From an uncultured Lachnospiraceae bacterium (GTDB lineage: Bacteria; Bacillota; Clostridia; Lachnospirales; Lachnospiraceae): a stretch of 64,000 nt of DNA. Position 1 is the first letter of the stretch. Each line of letters starts with the position of its first letter. The translations under genes and the position numbers were made by a program. Of the stretch, positions 39,870 through 48,978 are shown one piece after another. Location of the stretch: the NCBI GenBank assembly GCA_947037115.1, contig CAMQTN010000007.1:1-64000 (forward strand), read 5' to 3'. The notes beneath the pieces are model-generated. The model searched no databases. It had not been told where the DNA came from and was given only the letters and a program-made list of their open reading frames with translations.

Positions 39870-39974
39870 ATGCCTGTATATGTCGGGGCTGATTTCAGTG
39901 GAATGTCAGTAACCGTGCAGGAGCCTGTGGGCATGGGTATCAACGGAATTGAGAAAGGAGAGGTCATGTTATGA
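39870..39974 (+). CDS. Possible 34-aa ORF translationally coupled to the lipoprotein gene
   Basis: MPVYVGADFSGMSVTVQEPVGMGINGIEKGEVML; its TGA overlaps the downstream ATG (ATGA). Could be a remnant of a larger gene. Confidence 0.35.
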   Translation: MPVYVGADFSGMSVTVQEPVGMGINGIEKGEVML

Positions 39975-40681
39975 AGAATAGAATGATATTATTGTTTGCT
40001 GCGGCAATAATGATTTTTGCAAACAGCGGATGTACTGCCCAGGCGGGTGTTTCGTCCGGCGTTACTTTGGATAGAAAAGAAAGAACAAATTATGATATTG
40101 CGGCTGAAAATATTCACCATGTTAATATCAGCGGCAATGCCCGCTCTGTTATTATCAGGCAGAGTGAAAATGATTATTTTGAATTTTATAATGGGGATCT
40201 GAACACCGGTCATACATATGAAGTCCGATGTGAGGAGAATGGTGATACGGTTGACATCAACATTTTGATGGAAAATGCGGAAGACGATAATGATGTTCTA
40301 GGCTCTCCCGTTATTGCCATACCTCAAAAAGAATTTGAAAAAATTGAAGTGACAGGCGATTTCAGCCATATATCTTTATACACTATAAACGCAGATGTGC
40401 TGGTTCATGCAAACAAATCATTTGTATATCTTGATTTAGAGGCTGATCATTTAGAACACAATATCACGCTGGATGGTTCGGAAGCAGATGCATTTAGAGG
40501 TGTTTCGGTTTATTTGGATAAATTATCTAATAATGTAAGAATGGAGTTGAACGTCATTCAAGGTGGTACAATAAACGATCCGCAGAGCATGCTTAAAGAG
40601 AACATACTTGAATCAGATTCAGGGAAACCGGTCATAAGTATCAATAATACAAAAGAAATAAATCTTTATAGAAAAGAATGA
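39971..40681 (+). CDS. Lipoprotein with DUF4097-like beta-repeat character
   Basis: Lipobox ANSGCTA; repeated short beta-rich segments. Confidence 0.6.
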   Translation: MKNRMILLFAAAIMIFANSGCTAQAGVSSGVTLDRKERTNYDIAAENIHHVNISGNARSVIIRQSENDYFEFYNGDLNTGHTYEVRCEENGDTVDINILMENAEDDNDVLGSPVIAIPQKEFEKIEVTGDFSHISLYTINADVLVHANKSFVYLDLEADHLEHNITLDGSEADAFRGVSVYLDKLSNNVRMELNVIQGGTINDPQSMLKENILESDSGKPVISINNTKEINLYRKE

Positions 40682-41023
40682 AAGAATACAGTCTTCCCCT
40701 CTGGTAAGGGAGTGGCTTCCGGCTTTCCACTGTGGGAGCAGTGACTATGCTGGCTTTAATTGTATTGTCAGCCCGTCCAGTGCCACCTTTGAGGGAATTA
40801 TGGATCTGGCGGACGGCAGTATGGCAGCGGCAGGCAGGGATATGCCGCTTTGCGGCTGCGGTGGGTGCGATACTCACGGCAGATTTTGTCTGTCGTAAGT
40901 ATCTATTTCCAGAAAATGAACAGGTCGGACAAAAGTAGATAAAAAATTGGAATTTATATGTTACATTATGTTAATGAATAATGACCTGAAAAGAGATGAC
41001 AAACCATTTATCATAATCAGATT

Positions 41024-41233
41024 TTGTGCGCCCAAGGGAAGGCAAAGAAGGAAGATTTAGACCACATTGAGCAGAAATTTCATGTAAAAATCCCTGCGGA
41101 AGTGCGGGAACACTATCTGATGTATAATGGCGGTTATCCGGGAAAGCCTGTTTTCATGGACAAAAACGGTGAAGAATACATCATAGGCTGGTTTATTCCT
41201 ATACGGCGCGGGAAAGGACGGTCGGGAAGATGA
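41024..41233 (+). pseudogene. Truncated SMI1/KNR4 (SUKH-like) gene
   Basis: LDHIEQKFHVKIPAEVREHYLMYNGGYP is SUKH-like, but the ORF stops after ~60 residues. Confidence 0.6.
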
Positions 41234-41577
41234 TGATGAGTAAGTGGTTTAAATATATCGTCGGTTTTGCGGCGCTCTTTTTGGTGATCTGCCTCTTTCG
41301 GGGGTGCTGTGATGCCTTATTTGTCGCAAGCCGGGAGATTTATACCTCGCCCCGGGGGACAAACACCATTATCATTGAGTATGACCATGTATGTCGTCCG
41401 TATGTCTATCAAAAGACATGGTGCGGGAAGCGGAAGATCTGGACCTATCCGGGAGGAGGCTTTATGGAAACAGTTTCTTTCGGTGTGGAATGGCTGGCGG
41501 AGGACGAATTCCGAATGACCTACGATGATAAAGATGATGAATTTGACGAGGAGTATATCATTACAATACCAAAATAA
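41230..41577 (+). CDS. Small membrane-anchored protein, DUF5412-like
   Basis: N-terminal TM then SPRGTNTIIIEYDHVCRPYVYQK; family assignment tentative. Confidence 0.5.
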   Translation: MMMSKWFKYIVGFAALFLVICLFRGCCDALFVASREIYTSPRGTNTIIIEYDHVCRPYVYQKTWCGKRKIWTYPGGGFMETVSFGVEWLAEDEFRMTYDDKDDEFDEEYIITIPK

Positions 41578-41597
41578 ACACTATGGAGGGAATGCGG

Positions 41598-41948
41598 ATG
41601 GGGCAAAACATTCTTGAATTTATGCGGGAAAACGGCATTGCAGTTTTTGCGGAGGCTGACCGGGAGACAGGGGCCGTCCACATAGAAAAACTGGGCAGCC
41701 TGGAAAGCTGGGATTTATTTCAGCAGCTGGTGCTGTTTTCCGATACGGATACCCTGTGTGACAGTACCCGAAGCCAGTTCCCCTTTCAGGTCTTGGGGCA
41801 GGGGGATACCGGATGCCTGCTCTCCTGGCTGGACGGCGGCAGGGCTGCTGCGTTGTTTTTCGACTGCAAGCTGACAGGGGCAGCGTTTACGAAGTGGGTC
41901 AGAGCGCTGGATCAAAGGGTGCGCCAGATGTATGAGCCGGAGAAATAG
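41598..41948 (+). CDS. Hypothetical protein
   Basis: Intact ORF with RBS GGAGGG; no family recognised. Confidence 0.55.
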   Translation: MGQNILEFMRENGIAVFAEADRETGAVHIEKLGSLESWDLFQQLVLFSDTDTLCDSTRSQFPFQVLGQGDTGCLLSWLDGGRAAALFFDCKLTGAAFTKWVRALDQRVRQMYEPEK

Positions 41949-41996
41949 GCAGCAGCGAATTGAGGGAGTACCGCCTCGCCTTTAGGAGGAACTGTC

Positions 41997-42835
41997 ATGT
42001 TCAGGGACGATATCAAACGGACGATTGGTACTGTGTTGAAGGCAAACGGACACAAGATGACGGAACTGGGGAGCGGGTGTATCTATTACATGAAACGCTT
42101 CTCACCTGAGCTGGCATACTACATCCGATGCAGCGATAACCGAAGCGGTCAGGGAGACATCTCCTTTGATCTGTTCTTTACAGTGGTTGATGTACCCTGC
42201 GATGTCTTTCTCACGTTCGGAGTCGGCCTGCATGTGAAGATCCTGTCCATCTATGAGGGGGTCACGGATGATTTTATGTGCACAAACGAACTCATGACAA
42301 ACGCGGGAGAACAAATCATCGTCATAGAAAACAAGATTGGAAGTCTTGCTCCGGTCATTTTGGATGAATTGGAAAAACCTTACTATATGAACCGAAAGAT
42401 CCCTCATTACCGGCTGGAACGGGAGATTTACCGTCAGGTGGAGGGAGACGAATACGTCCGTCCGGAATTTGACACGCTGAAAAAAGAGATGTGCCGGATC
42501 ATCAAGCGAGGCGGGAAGATATCCTGGCCCATCTGCGGGATTGTGGCTTTCAAAAGGAAATACTGTTGGAAAAATTCTCAAAGGTCAGTCGGGACAAAAA
42601 ATACAAAGCGATGGTGTACCGCTGTATGGGTTATGGGATCGGGGATGCCGTGAAGGTGGAGCTGGTGCGCCGTTCCTCAGGTGAGGTGCTTGTATCAAAG
42701 TGGATGGCAGAGCTGCCCTGCAACGGTTACAGCTCAGAAGGACTCTACCGAACCTATTGGGAGGGTAAGCAGTTTTATATGGTATTCTGGAAAAGCGAGC
42801 CGCATTTAACGGAGGTTGTGGAGATTCCCTTTTGA
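41997..42835 (+). pseudogene. Frameshifted gene for an immunity-like/hypothetical protein
   Basis: Frame of 41997 reads sensibly to ~42520, then continuation REDILAHLRDCGFQKEILLEKF... is in the frame of ORF 42491-42835. Confidence 0.65.
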
Positions 42836-42854
42836 CCGGATCGAAAGGTAGGTA

Positions 42855-43550
42855 ATGAAACTGATAACATTAAAACAAGTAATAACCATGCTGTGCTGTT
42901 GTTTGGCATGGGTAAGCGCATCAACAGCTATCCCCAAAAATGACACGGTGGGTAAACCTGCGGACACTGCTGTTGAAGCGGACAGCGGTTTGTCCACCGG
43001 GAGCAATTTGAAAATCACGGCTGAAAACGCAACTGTGGAGGTTCAGACGGCCGGTGACGGACAATACCGCTGCGACTATGATGAAAATAATTGTACTGTG
43101 ACCACGGTTACAAGCGATGACGCCTTTGAAATTACGGTGACAGGGAAGCCGGACGCCGCATTCGGGTGGGAGGACCGTGTGATGGTCTACATTCCCGCTC
43201 AAACCTATGACCTGATCACAGGCGTTTCGGAAAAGGGCGGGCTGAAGCTGTCTGGCCTCAATACCGATATTGATGTAACAAACAACGCAGGTTCCGTCAT
43301 GATAGATCTTCCGTCTGACTATGACAGGATGCTGAACTATACAGGAATTTCGGCTTCCGGCGCGGTGATCCTGAACGGGAATTCGGATTTTACCGTCAGC
43401 GCGAAGTTTACTGCCTGCTCAGTTACCGTTCCCGACACCTGGCCCCCGTGCGGGAATGGCAGTTCGGAATACAGCTACACAAGCGGCAGCGGTACAGCGA
43501 AGGTCAATATTGAGCTTACCAGCGCTTCATTTTCTCTCAATAATGAATAG
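42855..43550 (+). CDS. Exported DUF4097-like protein
   Basis: Signal-like N-term; LKITAENATVEVQ...FEITVTGKPD...VYIPAQTYDLITG pattern typical of DUF4097-like beta repeats. Confidence 0.6.
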   Translation: MKLITLKQVITMLCCCLAWVSASTAIPKNDTVGKPADTAVEADSGLSTGSNLKITAENATVEVQTAGDGQYRCDYDENNCTVTTVTSDDAFEITVTGKPDAAFGWEDRVMVYIPAQTYDLITGVSEKGGLKLSGLNTDIDVTNNAGSVMIDLPSDYDRMLNYTGISASGAVILNGNSDFTVSAKFTACSVTVPDTWPPCGNGSSEYSYTSGSGTAKVNIELTSASFSLNNE

Positions 43551-43574
43551 GCAGTTTTACCATCGTCCTGTATC

Positions 43575-43706
43575 ATGTGGACACCGCCAGCCACCCGGGT
43601 GCTGATCGTTGTCCTGTTTGTGATTGTGGCAACCCTTGCCGCCATCTATGCCCCGGCCAAACGGATGCGGAATATGGCGGTGACGGAGACCATCAACGAG
43701 TTATAA
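43575..43706 (+). pseudogene. C-terminal remnant of FtsX-like ABC permease
   Basis: MWTPPATRVLIVVLFVIVATLAAIYAPAKRMRNMAVTETINEL: last TM helix and the A(x)IYPAxRxxxMxxxExI signature. Confidence 0.7.
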
Positions 43707-43777
43707 GTGTACAGGAATGTATTGGCGGATAAAAAGATGAACCTTTCCCATTAAATTAGCCCGTAGGAGGTGACGTA

Positions 43778-44452
43778 ATGGACTATAAACTATTGCTCGT
43801 GGACGATGAACCGGACATCGTCACCATGCTTGCCAGCTTCTTTTCTGGAAAGGGCTATCAGGTTCTAACTGCCCACAGCGGAGCGGAAGCTCTCAATAAA
43901 ATAGAGCAGGCCCCGGACATTATCCTGATGGACATCAATATGCCGGATATGGACGGCTTGGAAGTCTGTGAACTGATCCGGGATCGTGTCTTCTGCCCTA
44001 TCCTCTTCCTAACAGCCCGGATTGAAGATGCTGACAAGGTGAAGGGCTTTTCTGTGGGCGGAGATGATTATATCCTGAAACCATTTTCATTGATGGAGCT
44101 GGAGGCGAGAGTCTGCGCCCACCTGCGGCGGGAGGCGCGGCACAAGGCGGATACCCGGTTAAAGTTTGCCGGAGACCTTGCCATAGATTATACGCAGCGT
44201 CAATTGTTCTATGGGAAAGAGGAAATTTCCGTGACGAAAAAGGAATTTGACATTGTGGAGTTGCTGTCCCAAAATCCAGGGCAGGTGCTTGACAAGGAAC
44301 GAATTTACGAGAAGGTCTGGGGCTATGACAGCGAGGGGGACAGTAGCGTGGTGGCGGAGCATATCCGCAGAATCAGGACAAAAATCGCCGCTTATACAGA
44401 CCAGCCTTATATTGAAACAGTTTGGGGGTGTGGCTATAAATGGAGCCGTTAA
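43778..44452 (+). CDS. OmpR/PhoB-family response regulator
   Basis: LLVDDEPDIV, ILMDINMPDMDG, winged-helix C-term ETVWGCGYKW. Confidence 0.95.
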   Translation: MDYKLLLVDDEPDIVTMLASFFSGKGYQVLTAHSGAEALNKIEQAPDIILMDINMPDMDGLEVCELIRDRVFCPILFLTARIEDADKVKGFSVGGDDYILKPFSLMELEARVCAHLRREARHKADTRLKFAGDLAIDYTQRQLFYGKEEISVTKKEFDIVELLSQNPGQVLDKERIYEKVWGYDSEGDSSVVAEHIRRIRTKIAAYTDQPYIETVWGCGYKWSR

Positions 44453-45618
44453 AACGTCGGTGGCGCGATCTCTCCCTTCGGAAGACCTTGGTGGTCTATA
44501 TCACCGCCGCCGCCCTTCTGGCCCTGATCCTCTGTGGGATGACCAATGACCTGTGCGGCATGGGGATTAGGGAGATCCACGCCGGCTACCTGGACGGAAT
44601 GGAGAAATACTACCTCACCAACGAGCAAGGGGAGCGGCTGGGGCAGGCGGCCTACATCGGCGCCGATGCGATCCCCTTGTCCCCCGAGGACCAGCGGACA
44701 GTGGACATCCTCCGGGCCCTGCCCACGGTGACGGCGCCGGTGTGGTCCGCCCTCTGCATCCTGGGGGCGGCGCTGCTTTTCTACCAGAACAAGCTGAAAC
44801 GGCCCCTGGCAGAGCTGCGGCTGGCATCGGAAAAAATCTCCCAAAACGACCTGGACTTTACCGTCACCGCTCACAGCAGGGATGAGCTGGGGCAGCTCTG
44901 CGCCTCCTTTGAGACCATGCGGGCGGCCCTGGCCCAGAACTTCTCGGAGATGTGGCGGCAGATGGAGGAGCGCAAGCGGCTGAATGCCGCCTTTGCCCAT
45001 GATCTTCGGACACCGCTCACTGTCCTGAAGGGATACAATGAAATACTGCAGGCCAGCGGAGACGAACAGACCCGCACCACCGCCATCACCATGCAGCGGC
45101 ATATCTCCCGGTTGGAGCACTATGTGGACACCATGAGCCGGCTGCGCCGGCTGGAGGACACACAGCCCACCTGCCGGCAGACACCGCTGAAAGCTCTCGC
45201 GGCCTCTTTGTATGAAAGCGGGACGATCATCTGTGAACGGGCAGGAAAATGTTTCTCCATACAGAACCGGACAACCTCTCTGGCCCTGCTATTGGACGGA
45301 GATCTGATCTCCCAGGTATACGGTAATTTGATGACGAATGCCTCACGGTACGCTGCCTCACGGATCGAGCTCTGTCTGGAAGAAACACAGGAGGGGCTGT
45401 TGCTGTCTGTATCGGATGACGGACCCGGTTTTGATAAAACCAGCCTGGAAAAAGCGGTTGATCCTTATTTCACCAGGGAAAAGGCAGACCACTTTGGCAT
45501 TGGCCTCTACACCAGCAAAATGCTCTGTGAACATCATGGCGGTTGGCTGCGCCTTGAGAATACCCCTTCCGGGGCCAGGGTAAGATGTTTTTTCAACACA
45601 CGTTTTTTTCAAAAGTAG
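44440..45618 (+). CDS. Sensor histidine kinase
   Basis: Two TM segments, HAMP-like region, AFAHDLRTPLTVLKGYNE H-box, N-box NLMTNASRYA, SDDGPGF. Confidence 0.93.
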   Translation: MEPLKRRWRDLSLRKTLVVYITAAALLALILCGMTNDLCGMGIREIHAGYLDGMEKYYLTNEQGERLGQAAYIGADAIPLSPEDQRTVDILRALPTVTAPVWSALCILGAALLFYQNKLKRPLAELRLASEKISQNDLDFTVTAHSRDELGQLCASFETMRAALAQNFSEMWRQMEERKRLNAAFAHDLRTPLTVLKGYNEILQASGDEQTRTTAITMQRHISRLEHYVDTMSRLRRLEDTQPTCRQTPLKALAASLYESGTIICERAGKCFSIQNRTTSLALLLDGDLISQVYGNLMTNASRYAASRIELCLEETQEGLLLSVSDDGPGFDKTSLEKAVDPYFTREKADHFGIGLYTSKMLCEHHGGWLRLENTPSGARVRCFFNTRFFQK

Positions 45619-45642
45619 ATAGAATATTGGAAATTGTCTTCT

Positions 45643-45675
45643 ATACTCTCTATGTACCCCACAGAGAGTATTTTT
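45643..45675 (+). terminator. Rho-independent terminator after the histidine kinase gene
   Basis: ATACTCTCT-(11-nt loop)-AGAGAGTAT then TTTT; 9-bp perfect stem. Confidence 0.75.
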
Positions 45676-45710
45676 GTTCCTGAAAATCTGGACAAAGGAG
45701 GAGTTTTTAT

Positions 45711-46583
45711 ATGGAACTGAGCGCAGTCGATCTGACAAAACGATATGGCTCAAAAACAGCCGTGAATCGTCTGAATGCTACATTGACGAATGGCGTGTAC
45801 GGACTGCTCGGTGCGAACGGCGCAGGAAAGACGACCTTCATGCGCCTCTTATGCACTGTCCAACGCCCTACCTCTGGAAAAATTGTTTTAGATGGCAAGA
45901 GTATTTGGAAGCTTGGAGAGCGGTATCGGGATGTTTTGGGCTATCTGCCCCAGCACTTCGGATACTATCCCGATTTCACCGCTTTGGATTTTTTGCTGTA
46001 CGTTGCGGCATTAAAAGGGCTTGACAACAGGAAGGCAAAAAAAGTTTCCAGCGAATTACTGGAAGAGGTGGGCCTGTCCGGGGAAAGCCGATGCAAGATC
46101 AAAACCTTTTCTGGCGGCATGAAACAGCGTCTGGGAATTGCGCAGGCCATGCTGAATGACCCATACATTTTGATTCTGGATGAGCCGACAGCAGGACTTG
46201 ATCCGAAAGAGCGTGTGCGTTTCCGCAATCTCATCAGTGCCTTTTCAAAGGACAGGATCGTGATTCTATCAACGCACATTGTTTCTGACATAGAATTTAT
46301 TGCAGAGAGGATCATGATGATGAAAGCCGGCGAGATCATTCACTTCGGCAGGCCCCATGAGATCACTTCCAGGATCAGCGGCTGTGTCTGGGAGTGTTCT
46401 GTCCCCACAAGCCGGGCGGAGCAATATACCGTTTCTCTGAATATCAGTAATTTGCGAAATGAAGAGAACGGCAGAACGGTACTGCGGGTGATCGCAGATC
46501 AGCCTCCTGTGGCCGGCGCAGTCAAGGTGCAGCCCAATTTGGAGGATTTGTTCTTATATTACTTTAAGGAGGAGGAACAATGA
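45711..46583 (+). CDS. ABC transporter ATP-binding protein
   Basis: GANGAGKTTFM, FSGGMKQRLGIAQAM, LILDEPTAGLDP. Confidence 0.95.
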   Translation: MELSAVDLTKRYGSKTAVNRLNATLTNGVYGLLGANGAGKTTFMRLLCTVQRPTSGKIVLDGKSIWKLGERYRDVLGYLPQHFGYYPDFTALDFLLYVAALKGLDNRKAKKVSSELLEEVGLSGESRCKIKTFSGGMKQRLGIAQAMLNDPYILILDEPTAGLDPKERVRFRNLISAFSKDRIVILSTHIVSDIEFIAERIMMMKAGEIIHFGRPHEITSRISGCVWECSVPTSRAEQYTVSLNISNLRNEENGRTVLRVIADQPPVAGAVKVQPNLEDLFLYYFKEEEQ

Positions 46584-47656
46584 AACAGCTGATTCGACTT
46601 GAATTACGAAAAATCTTTTCCAAACGTCTTACGCAGCTTGATTTGGCTATGGTGCTGCTCCTGTCGGCGTTCCTTGCCTTTTCGACCTATCAGAATAAGT
46701 ATGCCTCTGACGGTGCGGGCAATGAGGGAACCGGCCGGACTGCCGTAGAAATTGATAAGGCGGTTGCCGCAAGATATTCCGGGATTTTGACAGACGAGAA
46801 GGTACAGCAGATGATTTCAGAGATTGTCCCTAAATCTGGAGAGAATGGACTCAACGCAATATACATTTACCGAAACACCATACAGTCCGCTGTGTCTGCC
46901 CGCTTTTCTGACATATACGGGAACTGGAATGGTCTGCGGGTTTCCGATGTGTTTGGCAACGAGACCATTAAAATCGGATATGTGGATGGCTGGCTGAGTA
47001 CAAGTCAGAACCTGGTAAAAATATTGACGATCTTCTCCTTTTTTATCATCATGATGATCGCTCCGGTTTTTTGCGGAGAATACAGCGGAGTTGACAATAT
47101 CATCCTGTCCACCAGATACGGCAGGACGAAATGTGCAATGGCAAAGGTGATTGCAGGCGTTCTTGCCGCTCTGATTACATCCATTGTGGTTTTAGCGGTG
47201 AATCTCCTGATGGCATTTGCATTTTACGGAAGCGAAGGCCTGGATTGCAGCATTCTGTTTGCCCAGCTGACTTACATTGAGGGAAGCATCCCGTTCAATA
47301 TCACATGTGGCACACTGTTGGCATATCAAGCGATATTGGCTGTTACAGGCGCGCTTGGGGTGACTGGCATTACACTGATCTTCTCCGCTGCCTGCAAAAA
47401 TCAGATGATTGCATTCGTAGTCTCTGCCGCTGTATATGGGCTGCCTCTTTTCTTTCCGGCTGCGGAAACGAGCGCACTGTTCAGGTTGGCTGTACTTCTT
47501 CCTGCCTACCATGCGCAGTTCGTTTCCCTCATGTCTGTGGGGCAGATGAGCGGTATATTTCTGTATGCAGTCTGGGCTGTCCCTGCGGCATTGACTTTCA
47601 TTGTGGCTGGGAGTATTTTCTCCCGCAAAGTTTTCGCAAAGCATCAGGTCTCATAG
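46580..47656 (+). CDS. ABC-2-like transporter permease
   Basis: Multiple TM segments; 4-nt overlap with the ATPase gene. Confidence 0.82.
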   Translation: MKQLIRLELRKIFSKRLTQLDLAMVLLLSAFLAFSTYQNKYASDGAGNEGTGRTAVEIDKAVAARYSGILTDEKVQQMISEIVPKSGENGLNAIYIYRNTIQSAVSARFSDIYGNWNGLRVSDVFGNETIKIGYVDGWLSTSQNLVKILTIFSFFIIMMIAPVFCGEYSGVDNIILSTRYGRTKCAMAKVIAGVLAALITSIVVLAVNLLMAFAFYGSEGLDCSILFAQLTYIEGSIPFNITCGTLLAYQAILAVTGALGVTGITLIFSAACKNQMIAFVVSAAVYGLPLFFPAAETSALFRLAVLLPAYHAQFVSLMSVGQMSGIFLYAVWAVPAALTFIVAGSIFSRKVFAKHQVS

Positions 47657-47662
47657 ATATAC

Positions 47663-47716
47663 TCAAGCTCCGGCAAATCCACCCTGCTCCACATGTTAGG
47701 TGGCCTGGATGATTAA
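47663..47716 (+). pseudogene. Remnant of a MacB/LolD-type ABC ATPase (Walker A segment only)
   Basis: Reads ...SSSGKSTLLHMLGGLDD*, matching the SGSGKSTLLHxLGGLD region. Confidence 0.72.
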
Positions 47717-47737
47717 GTGTGGGCAGCTATGAAAGTG

Positions 47738-48031
47738 AAATCTGCGCGGATGGAAGACAATCTTTTCTATATGAGACAGTTCCGGCCGCTAAATGCTGAA
47801 GAACAGGCCGCCATCCGAAAAGTACAGGAAGTGATTAACGGCGTAAAGTCCATCCCCTGCACAGGGTGTCATTATTGTACCGCCGGATGTCCGAAACAAA
47901 TCCCGATTCTGGAGATTTTTGAGGCAAGGAATAAACAATTGGTGTGGGGACAATTGGAAGAGGGAAAAGCCAGCTATGCAGGTGCCATTGCAGACGGCGC
48001 CACTGAATTGAAGAGAGAATTTGGCGTATGA
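47738..48031 (+). pseudogene. C-terminal fragment of a ferredoxin-domain aldo/keto reductase
   Basis: MEDNLFYMRQFRPLNAEEQAAIRKVQEVI...IPCTGCHYCTAGCPKQIPI; catalytic barrel missing. Confidence 0.75.
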
Positions 48032-48300
48032 GCTGGTATATTGTATATACAGCACAGGCAAGACAGGACTTGCATGATATTTATGAATATATAGCATTAG
48101 AGCTGCTTGCGCCGGAAACGGCAAACGGGCAAACTCAGCGGATTATAAAAACGATTTGTTCCCTTGGAGAAATGCCTATGCGTCATCAACTTTATGGAGA
48201 AGAACCGTGGCATAGTCGGGGAGTCCGTTTTTTGCCTGTAGATAATTATCTGATATTTTATCTGCCGGAGGACTTGCCAATACCGCAGAAAAGCATTTAA
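48028..48300 (+). CDS. ParE/RelE-family toxin, probably C-terminally altered
   Basis: MSWYIVYTAQARQDLHDIYEYIALELLAPETA...VRFLPVDNYLIFYLPED; usual C-term (IIRIMYGGR-like) absent. Confidence 0.72.
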   Translation: MSWYIVYTAQARQDLHDIYEYIALELLAPETANGQTQRIIKTICSLGEMPMRHQLYGEEPWHSRGVRFLPVDNYLIFYLPEDLPIPQKSI

Positions 48301-48353
48301 GAGATTGAGAGAGGACAGATGGCAGGATTGCAGGCGAAGGCGAAGCTACCGCA

Positions 48354-48716
48354 TTACATAGGTGTCCCTACCTCAATCAAATTACCGTCCAAATCATAAA
48401 AACGGATTACCTTTTGTCCCCAGCTATGCCTCATAAGTCGATTTACATACTGGATTGAGGGATATAATTTTTCCAATTTTTCAATAAATACCTCTATATC
48501 CTGTTCTTCAAAATACAGTTCACAAGAATTGCTTTTCGGAATAATATCGTTTTCCAAAAACTTTCTCCAAATTTTTTCATCTTGAAGTACAAGACCTTCT
48601 GTTAAAATCATATTGCCATCATTATCAAGTATCATATCAAGACCGAACAAGTCGTGATAAAATTGCTTAGATTTTTCGATATCTTTGACAACAATCAAAA
48701 TGTTCTTTAATTTCAT
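48354..48716 (-). CDS. VOC (glyoxalase/bleomycin-resistance-like) family protein
   Basis: MKLKNILIVVKDIEKSKQFYHDLFGLD...VIRFYDLDGNLIEVG. Confidence 0.88.
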   Translation of the reverse strand: MKLKNILIVVKDIEKSKQFYHDLFGLDMILDNDGNMILTEGLVLQDEKIWRKFLENDIIPKSNSCELYFEEQDIEVFIEKLEKLYPSIQYVNRLMRHSWGQKVIRFYDLDGNLIEVGTPM

Positions 48717-48909
48717 TGCCAGTATCCTTCCAACGTCCAATTTATATACTTGATTATAAAATATTTGCCTGCTACCTGCAATGTATATTTATTAACTCAA
48801 TTTCAGCGGAAAATTCAATTTGAATATTCCAAAATGATAGATGGTAAGCTATAAGATTAGCTTGTATCAGACTCTTTTTGTTGGAATACAACAGAAAGGA
48901 GCTGATTTT

Positions 48910-48978
48910 ATGGGTAAAGACTTAAAAGGTAAAGAACTTGGAGCCGGTATCTGTCAAAGTATCGTAATGTACCTTTAA
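48910..48978 (+). pseudogene. N-terminal remnant of a conjugative-transposon tyrosine integrase
   Basis: MGKDLKGKELGAGI... resembles the N-term of Tn916-like ICE integrases; truncated after ~12 residues. Confidence 0.6.

Noticed and set aside
40732-40938. 68-aa ORF after the lipoprotein gene
   Set aside because: No family recognised, odd Trp/Arg-rich composition; probably intergenic or degraded sequence.
42500-42540. Programmed -1 ribosomal frameshift in the 42-kb gene
   Set aside because: No X XXY YYZ slippery heptamer is apparent at the frame change; an indel or sequencing error is more likely.
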